Below are positions 7,746 through 20,692 of a stretch of DNA of 43,412 nucleotides, piece after piece. How positions within the stretch are numbered: the first letter of the stretch is position 1; every line of letters begins with the position of its first letter. A model generated the notes under the pieces. That model ran no database searches. It saw only the letters and a list, made by a program, of their open reading frames with translations, and had not been told where the DNA came from. Made by a program: the position numbers and the translations under genes. Source of the stretch: Gammaproteobacteria bacterium (GTDB lineage Bacteria; Pseudomonadota; Gammaproteobacteria; Nitrococcales; Nitrococcaceae). The stretch is from the NCBI GenBank assembly GCA_030433275.1, contig JAUILK010000028.1, positions 1 to 43,412 of the forward strand, in the 5' to 3' direction.

Positions 7746-9560
7746 TCAACCGGGCCCGTCGGCGCGCTGCTGGGCCGGACCGTGGGCGCAGGCGAGGTTA
7801 TTGGCGGTATTTACGAGCGCGATGTGGGAGAAGGCCTGCGGGAAGTTACCGAGCTGGCGGTTGATGCGCGGGTCGTACTCTTCGGCCAGCAGGCCGAGGT
7901 CGTTGCGCAGGCTGAGCAGTCGCTCGAATAAATCGACAGCATCCTCATGGCGGCCCAACATGATGTAAGCGTCGGCCAGCCAGAAGCTGCAGGCGAGGAA
8001 AACGCCCTCGTCACCCGGTAGCCCATCGGGGGTATCCTCGGCGCGGTAACGAAGCACCAGGCCATCTACTACGAGTTCTCGCTCTATGGCCTCGACGGTA
8101 GCGCGAAAACGCTCGTCCTGGGCCGACAAGAAACCGACCTCGGCCATCAGCAGCAACGAGGCATCCAGGGCCTTACCGCCGTAATATTGGACGAAGGCGC
8201 GTTTCTCGGCGTTCCATCCATTGTGACAGATATCGGCATGGATTTGCGCGCGCACCACACGCCAGCGTTCGACTGGGCCGGACAAACCGAAATCTTCCAC
8301 CGCCTTGATGGCGCGATCGAAGGCGGTCCAGCACATCAGCCGGGAGTGGGTGAAGTGGCGTTGGCCACCACGCACTTCCCAAATTCCCTCGTCGGGTTGG
8401 TTCCAGTCCTGTTCCAGTTGCCGCAGTATCGTTTTCTGCAGTTGCCAGCTGTGCTCGCTGTGATCGAGTTGGAGTTTGCGCCCGGCGTGCAGGGCGTCCA
8501 TCAATTCGCCGGGCACATCGAGCTGGCGTTGCCCGAAGGCGGCATTACCGATGCGCACGGGCCGGCTCTGCTCGTAGCCCGGAAGCCAGGGCAGCTCGAA
8601 TTCGGTCAACCGGCGCTCGCCGCTCAGACCGTACATGATTTGCAACTGCTTGGGGTCGCCGGCGGCTGCGCGCAGCAGCCACTCTCGCCACGCATAGGCC
8701 TCTTGTCGATAGCCCGCGTTGACCAGGGCGTAGAGTGTCAAGGTCGCATCCCGAATCCAGCAGAAGCGATAGTCCCAGTTGCGTATACCGCCCAAATGCT
8801 CGGGCAATGATGTGGTGGGCGCGGCGACGATGCCGCCGGTGGGACTGAAAGTAAGAGTTTTGAGCGTGATCAGCGAGCGGGTGACCGCCTCGTGCCAGGG
8901 ATGATCCTCGGCACGGTCGAATTGGCATCGTCCAGCCCAAGCGTGCCAGCGTGCGGTGGTTTCTTCGAGCCGGGTTAGGGCATCCGCCGGGGAGCGTGTC
9001 GGCCAGTGAGAGGGATGATACGCCAACGTGAATGGAATAAAGGCTCCGGCACCGACGCTGAATTCCGCGCTGGTGGTCAAATTCTGGCCTTTGAGCTCGA
9101 CCGGGGTGTGTAGTTGCAGGGCATCCGGTCCGGCGACGGCACTCAGACCATAGTCCTGGCTACGCACCCAAGGCACCACCTGACCATAGCCAAGCCGCAG
9201 GCAGAGCTCCATGCGCATGCGCACGTGGCCCGCATCACCACGCACCAGGCGAACCACGTCGACATAGTGCTCGTCATCGGTGAACGGCATGAAATCGATC
9301 AAAGTGACTTTGCCCCCGGCGGTTGCAAAGCAAGTTTCGAGGATCGCGGTTCGAGGTCGGTAGCGGCGGGTGACGTATTCGATTTCGTCGGTCGGCGCAA
9401 TGTGCCAATAGCCATGCTCGGCTCCGCCGAGCAGCGCCGTGAAGCAGGCATCGCTGTCAAAGCGCGGCAGGCACAGCCAATCGATGGCGCCGTCACGCGC
9501 TACCAGCGCACCGCTCACGGTGTTGCCTATGAAACCATAGTCCTCGATTGCTTTGCTCAT
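7746..9560 (-). CDS. glycoside hydrolase family 15 protein (glucoamylase/trehalase-like)
   Basis: A 604-residue GH15 enzyme. An N-terminal beta-sandwich domain (about 1-210) starts with Ile-Glu-Asp-Tyr-Gly-Phe-Ile-Gly-Asn and is followed by an (alpha/alpha)6 catalytic barrel. Hallmarks are Gly-Gly-Ile-Arg-Asn-Trp-Asp-Tyr-Arg-Phe-Cys-Trp-Ile-Arg-Asp-Ala (258-272), the Asp-Glu-Gly-Ile-Trp-Glu motif carrying the general acid (390-395), and Glu-Glu-Tyr-Asp-Pro (560-564) with the general base near the C-terminus. There is no signal peptide, so it acts in the cytoplasm. Bacterial relatives hydrolyse trehalose, alpha-glucans or related glucosides; the exact substrate cannot be read from sequence. 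It lies 65 bp downstream of the antiporter gene on the same strand; trehalose turnover plus cation exchange would fit osmotic adaptation (inference). Confidence 0.9.
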   Translation of the reverse strand: MSKAIEDYGFIGNTVSGALVARDGAIDWLCLPRFDSDACFTALLGGAEHGYWHIAPTDEIEYVTRRYRPRTAILETCFATAGGKVTLIDFMPFTDDEHYVDVVRLVRGDAGHVRMRMELCLRLGYGQVVPWVRSQDYGLSAVAGPDALQLHTPVELKGQNLTTSAEFSVGAGAFIPFTLAYHPSHWPTRSPADALTRLEETTARWHAWAGRCQFDRAEDHPWHEAVTRSLITLKTLTFSPTGGIVAAPTTSLPEHLGGIRNWDYRFCWIRDATLTLYALVNAGYRQEAYAWREWLLRAAAGDPKQLQIMYGLSGERRLTEFELPWLPGYEQSRPVRIGNAAFGQRQLDVPGELMDALHAGRKLQLDHSEHSWQLQKTILRQLEQDWNQPDEGIWEVRGGQRHFTHSRLMCWTAFDRAIKAVEDFGLSGPVERWRVVRAQIHADICHNGWNAEKRAFVQYYGGKALDASLLLMAEVGFLSAQDERFRATVEAIERELVVDGLVLRYRAEDTPDGLPGDEGVFLACSFWLADAYIMLGRHEDAVDLFERLLSLRNDLGLLAEEYDPRINRQLGNFPQAFSHIALVNTANNLACAHGPAQQRADGPG

Positions 9561-9625
9561 GCTCGAGTCACTCTCGCGTCGGTGGAATCCGGACCGGTGT
9601 TAGGAATACGTGTCGTTGCCACCCG

Positions 9626-11476
9626 TTACAATGTCGCCTCGTCCTCGTCGGATGCGTTGACGTATTCCACTTGCCGGGTACGCTTACGGTTGAAGTGAGG
9701 CTCGTCCTGCCTCGATTCGGCATCGGCCTCGAACAGCGCCTTGAGCTCCCGTGCCGCGTCCTTGGCGGATTGGATCAAGGCCTCGCGGTCTTCCCGGATC
9801 GAGCGTTGGCGGGCCAGCGTGCGCTCGTCATGATCGCGAAAGAGGGTCATGGCGTACGCGGCCCGGCTTGCGGACCAGCCCAGACCCTCCAGCACTTGAC
9901 CACCCAAATGGAGGCTGGATAGGAAGGTCTCCCGGATGATCGCCTTGGCTCCCAAGTCCATGAGCTGATGGGCGTGCTGGCGATTGCGGGCGCGGGCGTA
10001 CAGCGGCACATTCGGGAAGTGGCGGCGCAGCGATTGCGCGATTTTCATGGAGGCTTCCGGGTCGTCTACCGCGAGTACAAAAAGCCTTGCTTGATCCACC
10101 TGCGCGGCGCGTAGCAAATCCAACCGTGAAGCATCGCCGTAGTAAATTTTATTGCCGAAGCGGCGTACGAAATCCACTTGCGCCGGGCTGATTTCCAAAG
10201 CGGTAAACGGGATCCCCTGGGAGGCGAGCAACCGGCCGATGACTTGACCGAAACGCCCGAACCCGGCAATCACCACGGTAGGCTCGGTTTCCTCGATGGG
10301 ATCGAACGGGTGTGTCGGGGCGCTTTGGTGGCGATCGATGCGATTCTGCAGGGCTGTGAGCAGGGGGGTGAGCGCCATCGACAGGGCAACCACTACCGTG
10401 ATGAGCTCGACGGTGTTGGCCGGCAGAATACCGAGCTCGAGCGCTTGGCCGAGCAGCACGAAGGCGAGCTCACCGCCCTGCGCCAGATACAATGCCAGGC
10501 GCCGGGCTTGTCCTCCGCTGACCCCTTGGACGTGCGCGATGGCATAGAGAATCAAGGCCTTGACGGTGATCAAGCTCGCCGCTAAAGCGATTACCCGCAG
10601 CGGCTGCGTGACGATCAGACCGACGTTTACCGACATCCCCACCGCTATGAAAAACAATCCCAACAACAGACCCCGGAAAGGATCGATATCGGCCTGCAGC
10701 TGGTGGCGATATTCCGAGTCCGCCACCAGTGTGCCTGCTAGAAAGGCGCCCAGACCCATCGACATATCGATCATGTGCATGATCAACGCCGAGCCTATGA
10801 CGAGCAGCAGTGCGGCGGCCGTAAAAATCTCATGGCTCTGTACCGCGGCGACCAGCTTGAGTACGGGGCGCAGTAGATAGTGACCGCCGATGATGAAAAT
10901 TCCCAAGGCGAGGGCGATCGAGCCGGCATTCAATAGCATTGTCAGCGGCTGTGTTGCGGCGGCGGAATGGGCGGCGAGCAGTGGCAAGGCCGCGATCATC
11001 GGCACGGCGGCCAGGTCCTGAAACAGGAGAATACCGAAGCCGCGCCGTCCGTGTTGGGTTTTGAGCTCCTGCCGATCAGCCAAGAGATGGAGTACGAAGG
11101 CGGTCGAGGACAGCGCCAGGGCGAAACCCACGACCAAGGCGGCTTTGGGGTTGAGACCGAAGGCCAGCGCCAGCGCGGCGAGCGCGGTGCCGCTGAGCAG
11201 AACTTGAGCGATGCCCGGGCCGAATATCGCCCGGCGCATTGCCCGGAGTCTGGTCGGCTGGAGCTCGAGACCGATAACGAAAAGCAGAAATACGACTCCA
11301 ATCTCACTGAAGTGCATGATGGATTGGACGTTGCCGGCGCTATCAAGCCCCCAGGGTCCGATCACTACCCCGGCCATCAAGTAGCCCAGCACAGCCCCCA
11401 GGCCAAGCCGGCGGAACAGCGGCACCGCGAGCACGGCCGCCCCGAGGAAGATGACGATTTGCTGCAGCAGCGGCAT
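9626..11476 (-). CDS. monovalent cation:proton antiporter-2 (CPA2/KefB-KefC type) with TrkA-N domain
   Basis: A 616-residue protein. Residues 1-380 form a Na+/H+-exchanger-type membrane domain of about 12-13 helices, including the Phe-Gln-Asp-Leu-Ala-Ala-Val-Pro motif (152-159; Gln153-Asp154 replaces the Asp-Asp pair of electrogenic antiporters, as in KefC). A cytoplasmic RCK/TrkA-N nucleotide-binding domain follows (about 400-520) with Gly-Phe-Gly-Arg-Phe-Gly (405-410), then a charged tail. KefB/KefC proteins are glutathione-gated K+ efflux systems used during electrophile stress; some relatives exchange K+ or Na+ for protons. No KefF/KefG ancillary gene is adjacent. ATG 11476 is the first start in a frame preceded by a weak AGG. 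Probably first gene of a unit with the GH15 gene. Confidence 0.9.
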   Translation of the reverse strand: MPLLQQIVIFLGAAVLAVPLFRRLGLGAVLGYLMAGVVIGPWGLDSAGNVQSIMHFSEIGVVFLLFVIGLELQPTRLRAMRRAIFGPGIAQVLLSGTALAALALAFGLNPKAALVVGFALALSSTAFVLHLLADRQELKTQHGRRGFGILLFQDLAAVPMIAALPLLAAHSAAATQPLTMLLNAGSIALALGIFIIGGHYLLRPVLKLVAAVQSHEIFTAAALLLVIGSALIMHMIDMSMGLGAFLAGTLVADSEYRHQLQADIDPFRGLLLGLFFIAVGMSVNVGLIVTQPLRVIALAASLITVKALILYAIAHVQGVSGGQARRLALYLAQGGELAFVLLGQALELGILPANTVELITVVVALSMALTPLLTALQNRIDRHQSAPTHPFDPIEETEPTVVIAGFGRFGQVIGRLLASQGIPFTALEISPAQVDFVRRFGNKIYYGDASRLDLLRAAQVDQARLFVLAVDDPEASMKIAQSLRRHFPNVPLYARARNRQHAHQLMDLGAKAIIRETFLSSLHLGGQVLEGLGWSASRAAYAMTLFRDHDERTLARQRSIREDREALIQSAKDAARELKALFEADAESRQDEPHFNRKRTRQVEYVNASDEDEATL

Positions 11477-11579
11477 GTATCAGAGCCTGTTGATGTTTCC
11501 TGCGATCATTGTGCCTGTGGCTATTTTTTGGTAAGCCTAAACACACCCAATACATATACCAGTTTACGAAACGGTTTGG

Positions 11580-12145
11580 ATGGCTCGCGTCGCCATGTTT
11601 TTTAGCCATACGCTGCCGCTGAGAACGGCGTGGTTTGATCGGCTTCGTGGCGGCGTGTTATTCGGTCGGATTCATCGTGGGTGCCCGGGATGGGCAGGTC
11701 ATCCACAACGTCCAGCACATCCGCACTTTCGCCGCGATGAGCGCCATTGCCGCATCTACTACGCGCGCGTTTGTGCTGTTCGTCAATTCGGTGTTTTGGG
11801 CCGTTATGCGGCTGCTCTATGGCGGCTCGCTGGCCGGGCTGGACATGGTCACGGAGAGAGGGCTCAACGCCAACACACCATCGCAGGAGCGCGGCAAGAT
11901 ACTTGGGCTCGACAGCGTTGAGCACCTACATGGGGCTCGGCGGCGGGCAGTTCCTGCTCCTGCTGGCGGAGCCCCAAGGCGCAAGCCTGTTTTTGTTGGG
12001 CGCTATTCTGATCGGCCTGTCGCTGGCGCCGTTGGCGCTGATGCGCAGCAACATGCCCGATTTTCCGGATATTCAGCCTGTGCGCCTGTGCCCAACGTTG
12101 GGGGAGGCGGGTTCGGTTAGTGGCGACTTTGCGAGAATAGAGTAA
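11580..12145 (+). pseudogene. MFS transporter remnant (YcaD-like), frameshifted and C-terminally truncated
   Basis: Plus-strand translations give pieces of the N-terminal half of a YcaD-type major facilitator. There is a Leu-Pro-Leu-Arg start (about 11613-11624); then in another frame Gly-Phe-Val-Ala-Ala-Cys-Tyr-Ser-Val-Gly-Phe and Arg-Leu-Leu-Tyr-Gly-Gly-Ser-Leu-Ala-Gly-Leu (11638-11900); then after a shift near 11905-11915 Ser-Thr-Tyr-Met-Gly-Leu-Gly-Gly-Gly-Gln-Phe and a Leu-rich helix to the stop at 12145. Family members are about 380-400 residues with 12 helices; here at most five or six helices survive and about ten residues are lost after the first helix. No functional product is expected. 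Confidence 0.7.
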
Positions 12146-12293
12146 ACGCCGCAGTGGCGAGCGCGAGCCGCTCGCATAGGGCGACACACTGTGCTGCCCG
12201 GCGATGAGGTTGCCCGGTTTCGAAGTGGCTTGGCGCTGGCTGGAATTCAGCTTAGCATGCCATGCACCAGAGACCACAAGCAGGAGAGATCCG

Positions 12294-12683
12294 GTGCGTG
12301 CATTACGCTTTACGCGGTTTTGGCAGGCTACCGCATGGCTGCTGTTGGCGGGGGTGGTGCTCATGTCTTTGATTCCCGGACCGCCGAGTCCGCCGGTTTT
12401 GACCTGGGATAAGTCGCAGCATGCCTTCTCTTGGGGCCTGCTCACTTGGTGGTTTCTGCAAGCCTGGGAAGGGCGCCGCCCTGTGGGCTGGTGCCTGTTC
12501 CTGCTCGCGGCGGCGGGACTGGTGGAATTGCTGCAAGGGACGACCGGCTACCGAGTCGCCGACTCGCTCGATATGCTCGCCAATACCGTGGGTTTGGTGG
12601 TTGGCTTGATGCTCTGGTGCACGCCAATAGGTGGTACTTTCCGCTGGATGGAATACTGGGTAGTCGGGCGGCCCTACCAATGA
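12294..12683 (+). CDS. VanZ-like family membrane protein
   Basis: A 129-residue protein with three to four hydrophobic helices. VanZ-like features are an Arg-(x)n-Trp N-terminal helix, Asp-Lys-Ser-Gln-His-Ala-Phe-Ser-Trp (an Asp-Lys-x-x-His-Phe-type motif), Glu-Leu-Leu-Gln in the third helix, and Arg-(x)3-Asp-Ser-Leu-Asp-Met-Leu-Ala-Asn-Thr-Val-Gly before the last helix. GTG 12294 is chosen because CAGGAGAG lies just upstream; longer frames would add an unrelated hydrophilic leader. VanZ of enterococci lowers teicoplanin sensitivity by an unknown mechanism; chromosomal homologues are widespread and uncharacterised. It stands alone, convergent with the oxoprolinase gene. Confidence 0.82.
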   Translation: MRALRFTRFWQATAWLLLAGVVLMSLIPGPPSPPVLTWDKSQHAFSWGLLTWWFLQAWEGRRPVGWCLFLLAAAGLVELLQGTTGYRVADSLDMLANTVGLVVGLMLWCTPIGGTFRWMEYWVVGRPYQ

Positions 12684-12760
12684 ACCGATCGCTACCTGCG
12701 GAACCGCCGCGCCTTACGAGGGCTCCATAAGCGCCAAATAGGGTGGTCCATCAAGCGGGC

Positions 12761-16408
<3,648 letters not shown>

Positions 16409-16468
16409 CGGGCGGCATCTCCTTAAGGCATATGCTGTGAGCGGGTGCTAAGCGTACTGAATATGCCC

Positions 16469-16483
16469 CGAACCGATGGTTCG
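16469..16483. terminator. hairpin between RND permease end and oxoprolinase start (weak terminator candidate)
   Basis: CGAACC (16469-16474) and GGTTCG (16478-16483) form a perfect 6-bp stem with a GAT loop, 10 bp beyond the RND permease stop. There is no U-run on either strand, so it is at best a Rho-assisted or processing hairpin. Confidence 0.3.
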
Positions 16484-16493
16484 AGCTGATCGG

Positions 16494-19400
16494 CTAGTGC
16501 CCCGGAGCCGGTGAGGTTTGCCCGTGTTCGCCTGCGGTATTTTCCACGCTCGCGTGTCTTTGGCTCCGGCTATGATCACGGGCGAATAGGACATAGAAGG
16601 CCGGTAGCACGAACAGCGTGAACAGCGTGCCGATGCCGAGACCCGTTGCGACGGTCAGGCCGATGTCGAATCGGCTTACGGCGCCGGGGCCGCTTGCGGT
16701 GAGCAGTGGGAGCATGGCCACCACCATGGCTACCGTGGTCATGATGATGGGGCGCAAGCGAATAGCAGCCGCCTCCTCTACGGCGGCACGCTTCGAGAGG
16801 CCTTGCTTTTGTTGCAGCTGATTGGCGAATTCCACAATCAGAATGCCATTTTTTGACACCAGGCCGATCAGGGTGATCAGCCCGACCTGAGTGTAGATGT
16901 TCACTGAGGCGAAGCCCAGGGTAATGAAAATGAGCGCACCGGCGATCGACATGGGTACCGACACCAGGATAATGGCCGGGTCCCGCCAGCTCTCGAATTG
17001 GGCCGCGAGCACGAGATAGATTACCAGTAGTGAGAGGAAGAAAGTGACGACCAGCGCGCTGCCTTGCTGGGCATACTGGCGCGAGCTGCCCATGTAATCG
17101 TAACTGAACCCCTTTGGAAATTGCGTCTCGGCTTGGCTCTTCAGGTAGTTCAGGGCATCACCGCGCGCCACACCCGGGGCCGTTACACCTTCGACCGTCA
17201 GCGCATTGAGCTGTTGGAACTGAGTGCGTTTGCTCGGTTCGATGCTGCTTTGAAAGGTGACGATCATGGACAGAGGGACGAGATTCCCCGTGCCGGTCTG
17301 TAAATAATAGTTATCCAGCATTTGGGCATCCAGGCGGAAACGGCGCTGCACCTGCGGGATCACTTTGTAGCTGCGTCCTTCGAGGCTGAACCAATTGACA
17401 TAGCCGCCGCCGAGCATGCGCGCGAGGTTGCGCCCGACATCGCTCATCGTGATGCCGAGGTCCCCTGCTCGATCCCGGTCCACGGCCAACGTGATCATCG
17501 GCCGATCGAAGTCGATCGATTTACGCAGGAATGCGAACTGGCCGCTTTGCATGGCGTTGTCGATGAGTTGATCGGCCACCTGGTCGAGCTGCTGATAGTC
17601 CGTATCCGTGGTGATCACGAATTGGATCGGCAACCCGCCGCCGCCCCCGGGTAGGCTGGGGCGTGGGAAGACCGCGATCTGAAAGCCCGCCACGTCTTGC
17701 AATTTGCTCTGCAGCTCGGGTTGGACCTGCATCTGCGTGCGGGCGCGCTGGGATTGGGGCGGCATTTTGAAGCCACCGAAGGTGGTATCGGAGTCGCGTC
17801 CCAGGATATAGAAGCTCTCCTGGTACTCCGGAATGGTTTCGAAGATCTGTTGAATTTCATGCGAGTAAACTTCGAGATAATCCAGCGTGGCCGTGCGGGG
17901 GGCTGTTGCTTGGAAGAACAAAATGGCTTGATCTTCGGTGGGAGCGAGTTCGTTTTGACTGGTGATGAACATGAAGTAGATGCTCGCGAGCACCGCGAGG
18001 CCGAAGAGCACGGTGACCGCCAATGTGTCGAGCGAGCTGTGCAGCAGGCGTTGATAGGCACGGGCGAGCCCGCCGAAGGAGCGCTCCACGGCCCGCTCGA
18101 AGCGCCCCGGCTGGCCGTGAGCCTTGAGCACCTTGGAGGAGAGCATGGGTGAGAGCGTCAGCGCTACGACCCCCGAGATGAGTACGGCGCCGGCCAGGCT
18201 GAAGGCGAATTCGGTGAATAAGGTTCCTACCAGGCCGCCCATGAAGCCGATCGGAGCATAGACCGCCACCAAGGTCGTGGTCATCGCCAGGATCGGCAGC
18301 CCGAGCTCGCGGGCCCCTTCGATGGCCGCCTGAAACCGGGGTTTACCCTGTTCTATGTGGCGATGCACGTTTTCCACGACGATGATGGCATCGTCCACGA
18401 CCAATCCGATAGCAAGTACCATCGACAGCAAGGTCAGCAAATTAAGAGAAAACCCCATCAGCAGCATCAGGAAGGCGCCGCCGATCAGCGAGAGCGGAAC
18501 TGCGACCGCCGGGATCACGGCGGCGCGTATCGAGCCCAGAGTGAGGTAAATCACCAGCAGAACGATCAGTACGGCCTCGGCGAGCGTGCGATAGACCTCG
18601 TTGATGGAGTCTTTGATGAAGGTGCTGGCATCGTAGGGAAGGACCACATTGAGCCCTTCCGGCATCTGCGCACGGATGCGCGGCAAAATGTCTTGGACGC
18701 GTTCGGCGACGCCGAGCGGGTTGGCGCCGGGCGCCTGTTCGACGCCGATGAATACCGAGGGGCGGCCTTGATACCAGGTGGCGGAGTCGTAGTCTTCGGC
18801 CCCGAGTTCGGTGCTAGTGACATCGCGTAGGCGTACCAGTGTGTCCTTGCCCCGGCGAACCACCAAGTTCTCGAAGCTGCGGGGTGCGCTGACATCGGTG
18901 GTCGCGGTCAGATTGATGGCGACGTATTTGCCTTTTGTCTGGCCCACCCCGGCAAGGTAGTTGTTCTCCCGCAGTACATCGGCCACATCCTCGGCAGTGA
19001 CATCGAGGGCGGCCATGCGCCGCGGATTCAACCAGATGCGCATGGCGAAGGTTTTGTTGCCGATCAAGCGCGCCTTGGCGACACCGGGCAGTGCCTGGAG
19101 TTGGGGCTGAGCAACGCGCAGTAGGTAATCCGTGATCTGCGGCAGCGACATCGTGTCGCTGTAGAAGGCAAGATACATCAATGCCGTGGTATCGCCGGTG
19201 GTGGAATCGATGACCGGGTCCTCGGCGGCCTCCGGCAGCACATTACGCTGGCTTGCGACCTTGGCCTGAATTTCGGCTACAGCGGCGTTGGCATCGTAGT
19301 TCAGCTCCATATGCGCTTCGATCGTCGATTTCCCCAGCGAGCTGTTGGAGAGCAGATAATCGATGCCTTGCGCCTCCGCTATGGCTTGCTGCAGAGGCTG

Positions 19401-19592
19401 GGTCACGAACCCCTTGACCAGCTCGCTGCTCGCGCCCGAATAGGTGGTGGATACGGTGACCACTGTGTTTTCGGTCTCAGGGTATTGACGTACCTCGAGC
19501 AGTGCCAGCGCGCGTAGGCCGACAATCAATATGAGCAGGCTGACGACGCTGGCCAATACCGGGCGATGGATGAAGAGGTCGGTGAATTTCAC
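16494..19592 (-). CDS. RND efflux transporter permease (HAE1/AcrB-like)
   Basis: A 1032-residue inner-membrane RND pump subunit with two repeats of one plus five helices and two large periplasmic loops. Recognisable parts are the N-terminal Phe-Ile-His-Arg-Pro-Val-Leu-Ala helix, Leu-Asp-Val-Thr-Ala-Glu-Asp-Val in the porter domain, and the proton-relay pair Asp400-Asp401 in Gly-Leu-Val-Val-Asp-Asp-Ala-Ile. A second-half Gly-Leu-Val-Ser-Lys-Asn-Gly-Ile-Leu-Ile-Val-Glu-Phe motif carries the conserved Lys. It uses the proton gradient to expel drugs, detergents or other amphiphiles through an adaptor and an outer-membrane channel. It starts at GTG 19592 overlapping the adaptor stop (GTGA). No TolC-type gene follows, so the outer channel must be encoded elsewhere. 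Substrate unknown; MdtB/MexF/VexF-like group. Confidence 0.93.
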   Translation of the reverse strand: MKFTDLFIHRPVLASVVSLLILIVGLRALALLEVRQYPETENTVVTVSTTYSGASSELVKGFVTQPLQQAIAEAQGIDYLLSNSSLGKSTIEAHMELNYDANAAVAEIQAKVASQRNVLPEAAEDPVIDSTTGDTTALMYLAFYSDTMSLPQITDYLLRVAQPQLQALPGVAKARLIGNKTFAMRIWLNPRRMAALDVTAEDVADVLRENNYLAGVGQTKGKYVAINLTATTDVSAPRSFENLVVRRGKDTLVRLRDVTSTELGAEDYDSATWYQGRPSVFIGVEQAPGANPLGVAERVQDILPRIRAQMPEGLNVVLPYDASTFIKDSINEVYRTLAEAVLIVLLVIYLTLGSIRAAVIPAVAVPLSLIGGAFLMLLMGFSLNLLTLLSMVLAIGLVVDDAIIVVENVHRHIEQGKPRFQAAIEGARELGLPILAMTTTLVAVYAPIGFMGGLVGTLFTEFAFSLAGAVLISGVVALTLSPMLSSKVLKAHGQPGRFERAVERSFGGLARAYQRLLHSSLDTLAVTVLFGLAVLASIYFMFITSQNELAPTEDQAILFFQATAPRTATLDYLEVYSHEIQQIFETIPEYQESFYILGRDSDTTFGGFKMPPQSQRARTQMQVQPELQSKLQDVAGFQIAVFPRPSLPGGGGGLPIQFVITTDTDYQQLDQVADQLIDNAMQSGQFAFLRKSIDFDRPMITLAVDRDRAGDLGITMSDVGRNLARMLGGGYVNWFSLEGRSYKVIPQVQRRFRLDAQMLDNYYLQTGTGNLVPLSMIVTFQSSIEPSKRTQFQQLNALTVEGVTAPGVARGDALNYLKSQAETQFPKGFSYDYMGSSRQYAQQGSALVVTFFLSLLVIYLVLAAQFESWRDPAIILVSVPMSIAGALIFITLGFASVNIYTQVGLITLIGLVSKNGILIVEFANQLQQKQGLSKRAAVEEAAAIRLRPIIMTTVAMVVAMLPLLTASGPGAVSRFDIGLTVATGLGIGTLFTLFVLPAFYVLFARDHSRSQRHASVENTAGEHGQTSPAPGH

Positions 19593-20692
19593 TCGTCGAC
19601 GACCTCATCCGCTTTGAGCACGACGGAATTGTCGATTCGAATTGGTTGGCCGTTGCGCAGTTTCTGTTGACCGGCTTGGATTACCTGCTGGCCGGCTTCC
19701 AGGCCTTTGAGGATCTCTACTCGACCCTGTTGGGTGGCACCGGTGGTGATTTGGGTACGATGAACGGCTTTTTGACCGTTTTTGCCTTGCTTGATGCGAA
19801 AGACGAAGTCGCCATAGGGATTATAGCTTACGGCGGTGCGCGGAATTGTCAGGACTTGCCTTGGCGCGCCTTGCTCGGTGGTGACCTCGGCGAACATTCC
19901 GGGCCTGAGCCGGCCATCCGGATTCTGCAGGGTGGCGCGGGTCTGAATGGAGCGCGTTGTGGGGTTTACCGCGGCGTCGACAGCCGTGATCCGGCCGACG
20001 AAGGTTTCGTTTGGGTAAGCACTCACTGTTACTTGAACCGTTTGGCCCTCTTGTAGCTGATTGAGATGTCGTTCGGGGAGCGTATAGTCGACGAATATTG
20101 GGTTTAGTTGCTGAATTTGAACAATTTTAGTGCCGGGTGAGAGATACTGGCCCAGATTCACTTCACGTATGCCCAGCAGACCGTAAAAAGGCGCGCGTAT
20201 GGTTTTTTTGTTGATCAACGCCTCTTGTGAGGCCACCTTCGCCTTGGCGCTTTCGTACTGTGCTTTGGTTTCATCGTAAGCCGATTGCGAGATGGCCCGC
20301 CTCGGTAGCAGCCGTGCATTGCGCTCGAGCTGCAACTCCGCCAGTCGCATATCGGCCTTGAGCCCGTCCAAATCGGCGCGATCCACGGTGGCGTCGAGTT
20401 GTACCAGGATATCCCCCTTGCCAACCCGTTCGCCGGACTTGAACCGGATTTCTTCGACCTTTCCGGCCACTTCGGTAGTCACGTCGGTGCCGTTGATGGC
20501 TACCACGCTGCCCACGGCGCTCAGCGTCGGTTGCCAGTGTGCGACCGTCACTTCTGCAGAAGATACCGTGGCCGGCGGTGGCGGTTGGGACTTTAGCGCC
20601 TGACTTTGCTGCAGCTGCAGGTACTTCCAGCCAAAGACCCCCCCGAACAGCAAGGCGAGCAGCAAGATAATGAGAACGAGGCGCTTGATCAT
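19589..20692 (-). CDS. RND efflux periplasmic adaptor (membrane fusion protein)
   Basis: A 367-residue HlyD/AcrA-type adaptor. It has an N-terminal signal-anchor helix (about residues 4-24), then a Gln/Pro-rich stretch, a lipoyl-like domain (Val-Ala-Gly-Lys-Val-Glu-Glu-Ile-Arg-Phe with Gly-Asp-Ile-Leu-Val-Gln-Leu-Asp), an alpha hairpin (about 100-160), a second lipoyl half containing Ile-Arg-Ala-Pro-Phe-Tyr-Gly-Leu-Leu-Gly, and a beta-barrel with Asn-Pro-Thr-Thr-Arg-Ser-Ile. It links the RND permease to the outer-membrane channel. No Cys lipobox is seen, so it is anchored by its N-terminal helix. First gene of a two-gene operon; the last bases overlap the permease start (GTGA), which implies coupled translation. 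No regulator lies next to it. Confidence 0.92.
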   Translation of the reverse strand: MIKRLVLIILLLALLFGGVFGWKYLQLQQSQALKSQPPPPATVSSAEVTVAHWQPTLSAVGSVVAINGTDVTTEVAGKVEEIRFKSGERVGKGDILVQLDATVDRADLDGLKADMRLAELQLERNARLLPRRAISQSAYDETKAQYESAKAKVASQEALINKKTIRAPFYGLLGIREVNLGQYLSPGTKIVQIQQLNPIFVDYTLPERHLNQLQEGQTVQVTVSAYPNETFVGRITAVDAAVNPTTRSIQTRATLQNPDGRLRPGMFAEVTTEQGAPRQVLTIPRTAVSYNPYGDFVFRIKQGKNGQKAVHRTQITTGATQQGRVEILKGLEAGQQVIQAGQQKLRNGQPIRIDNSVVLKADEVVDE

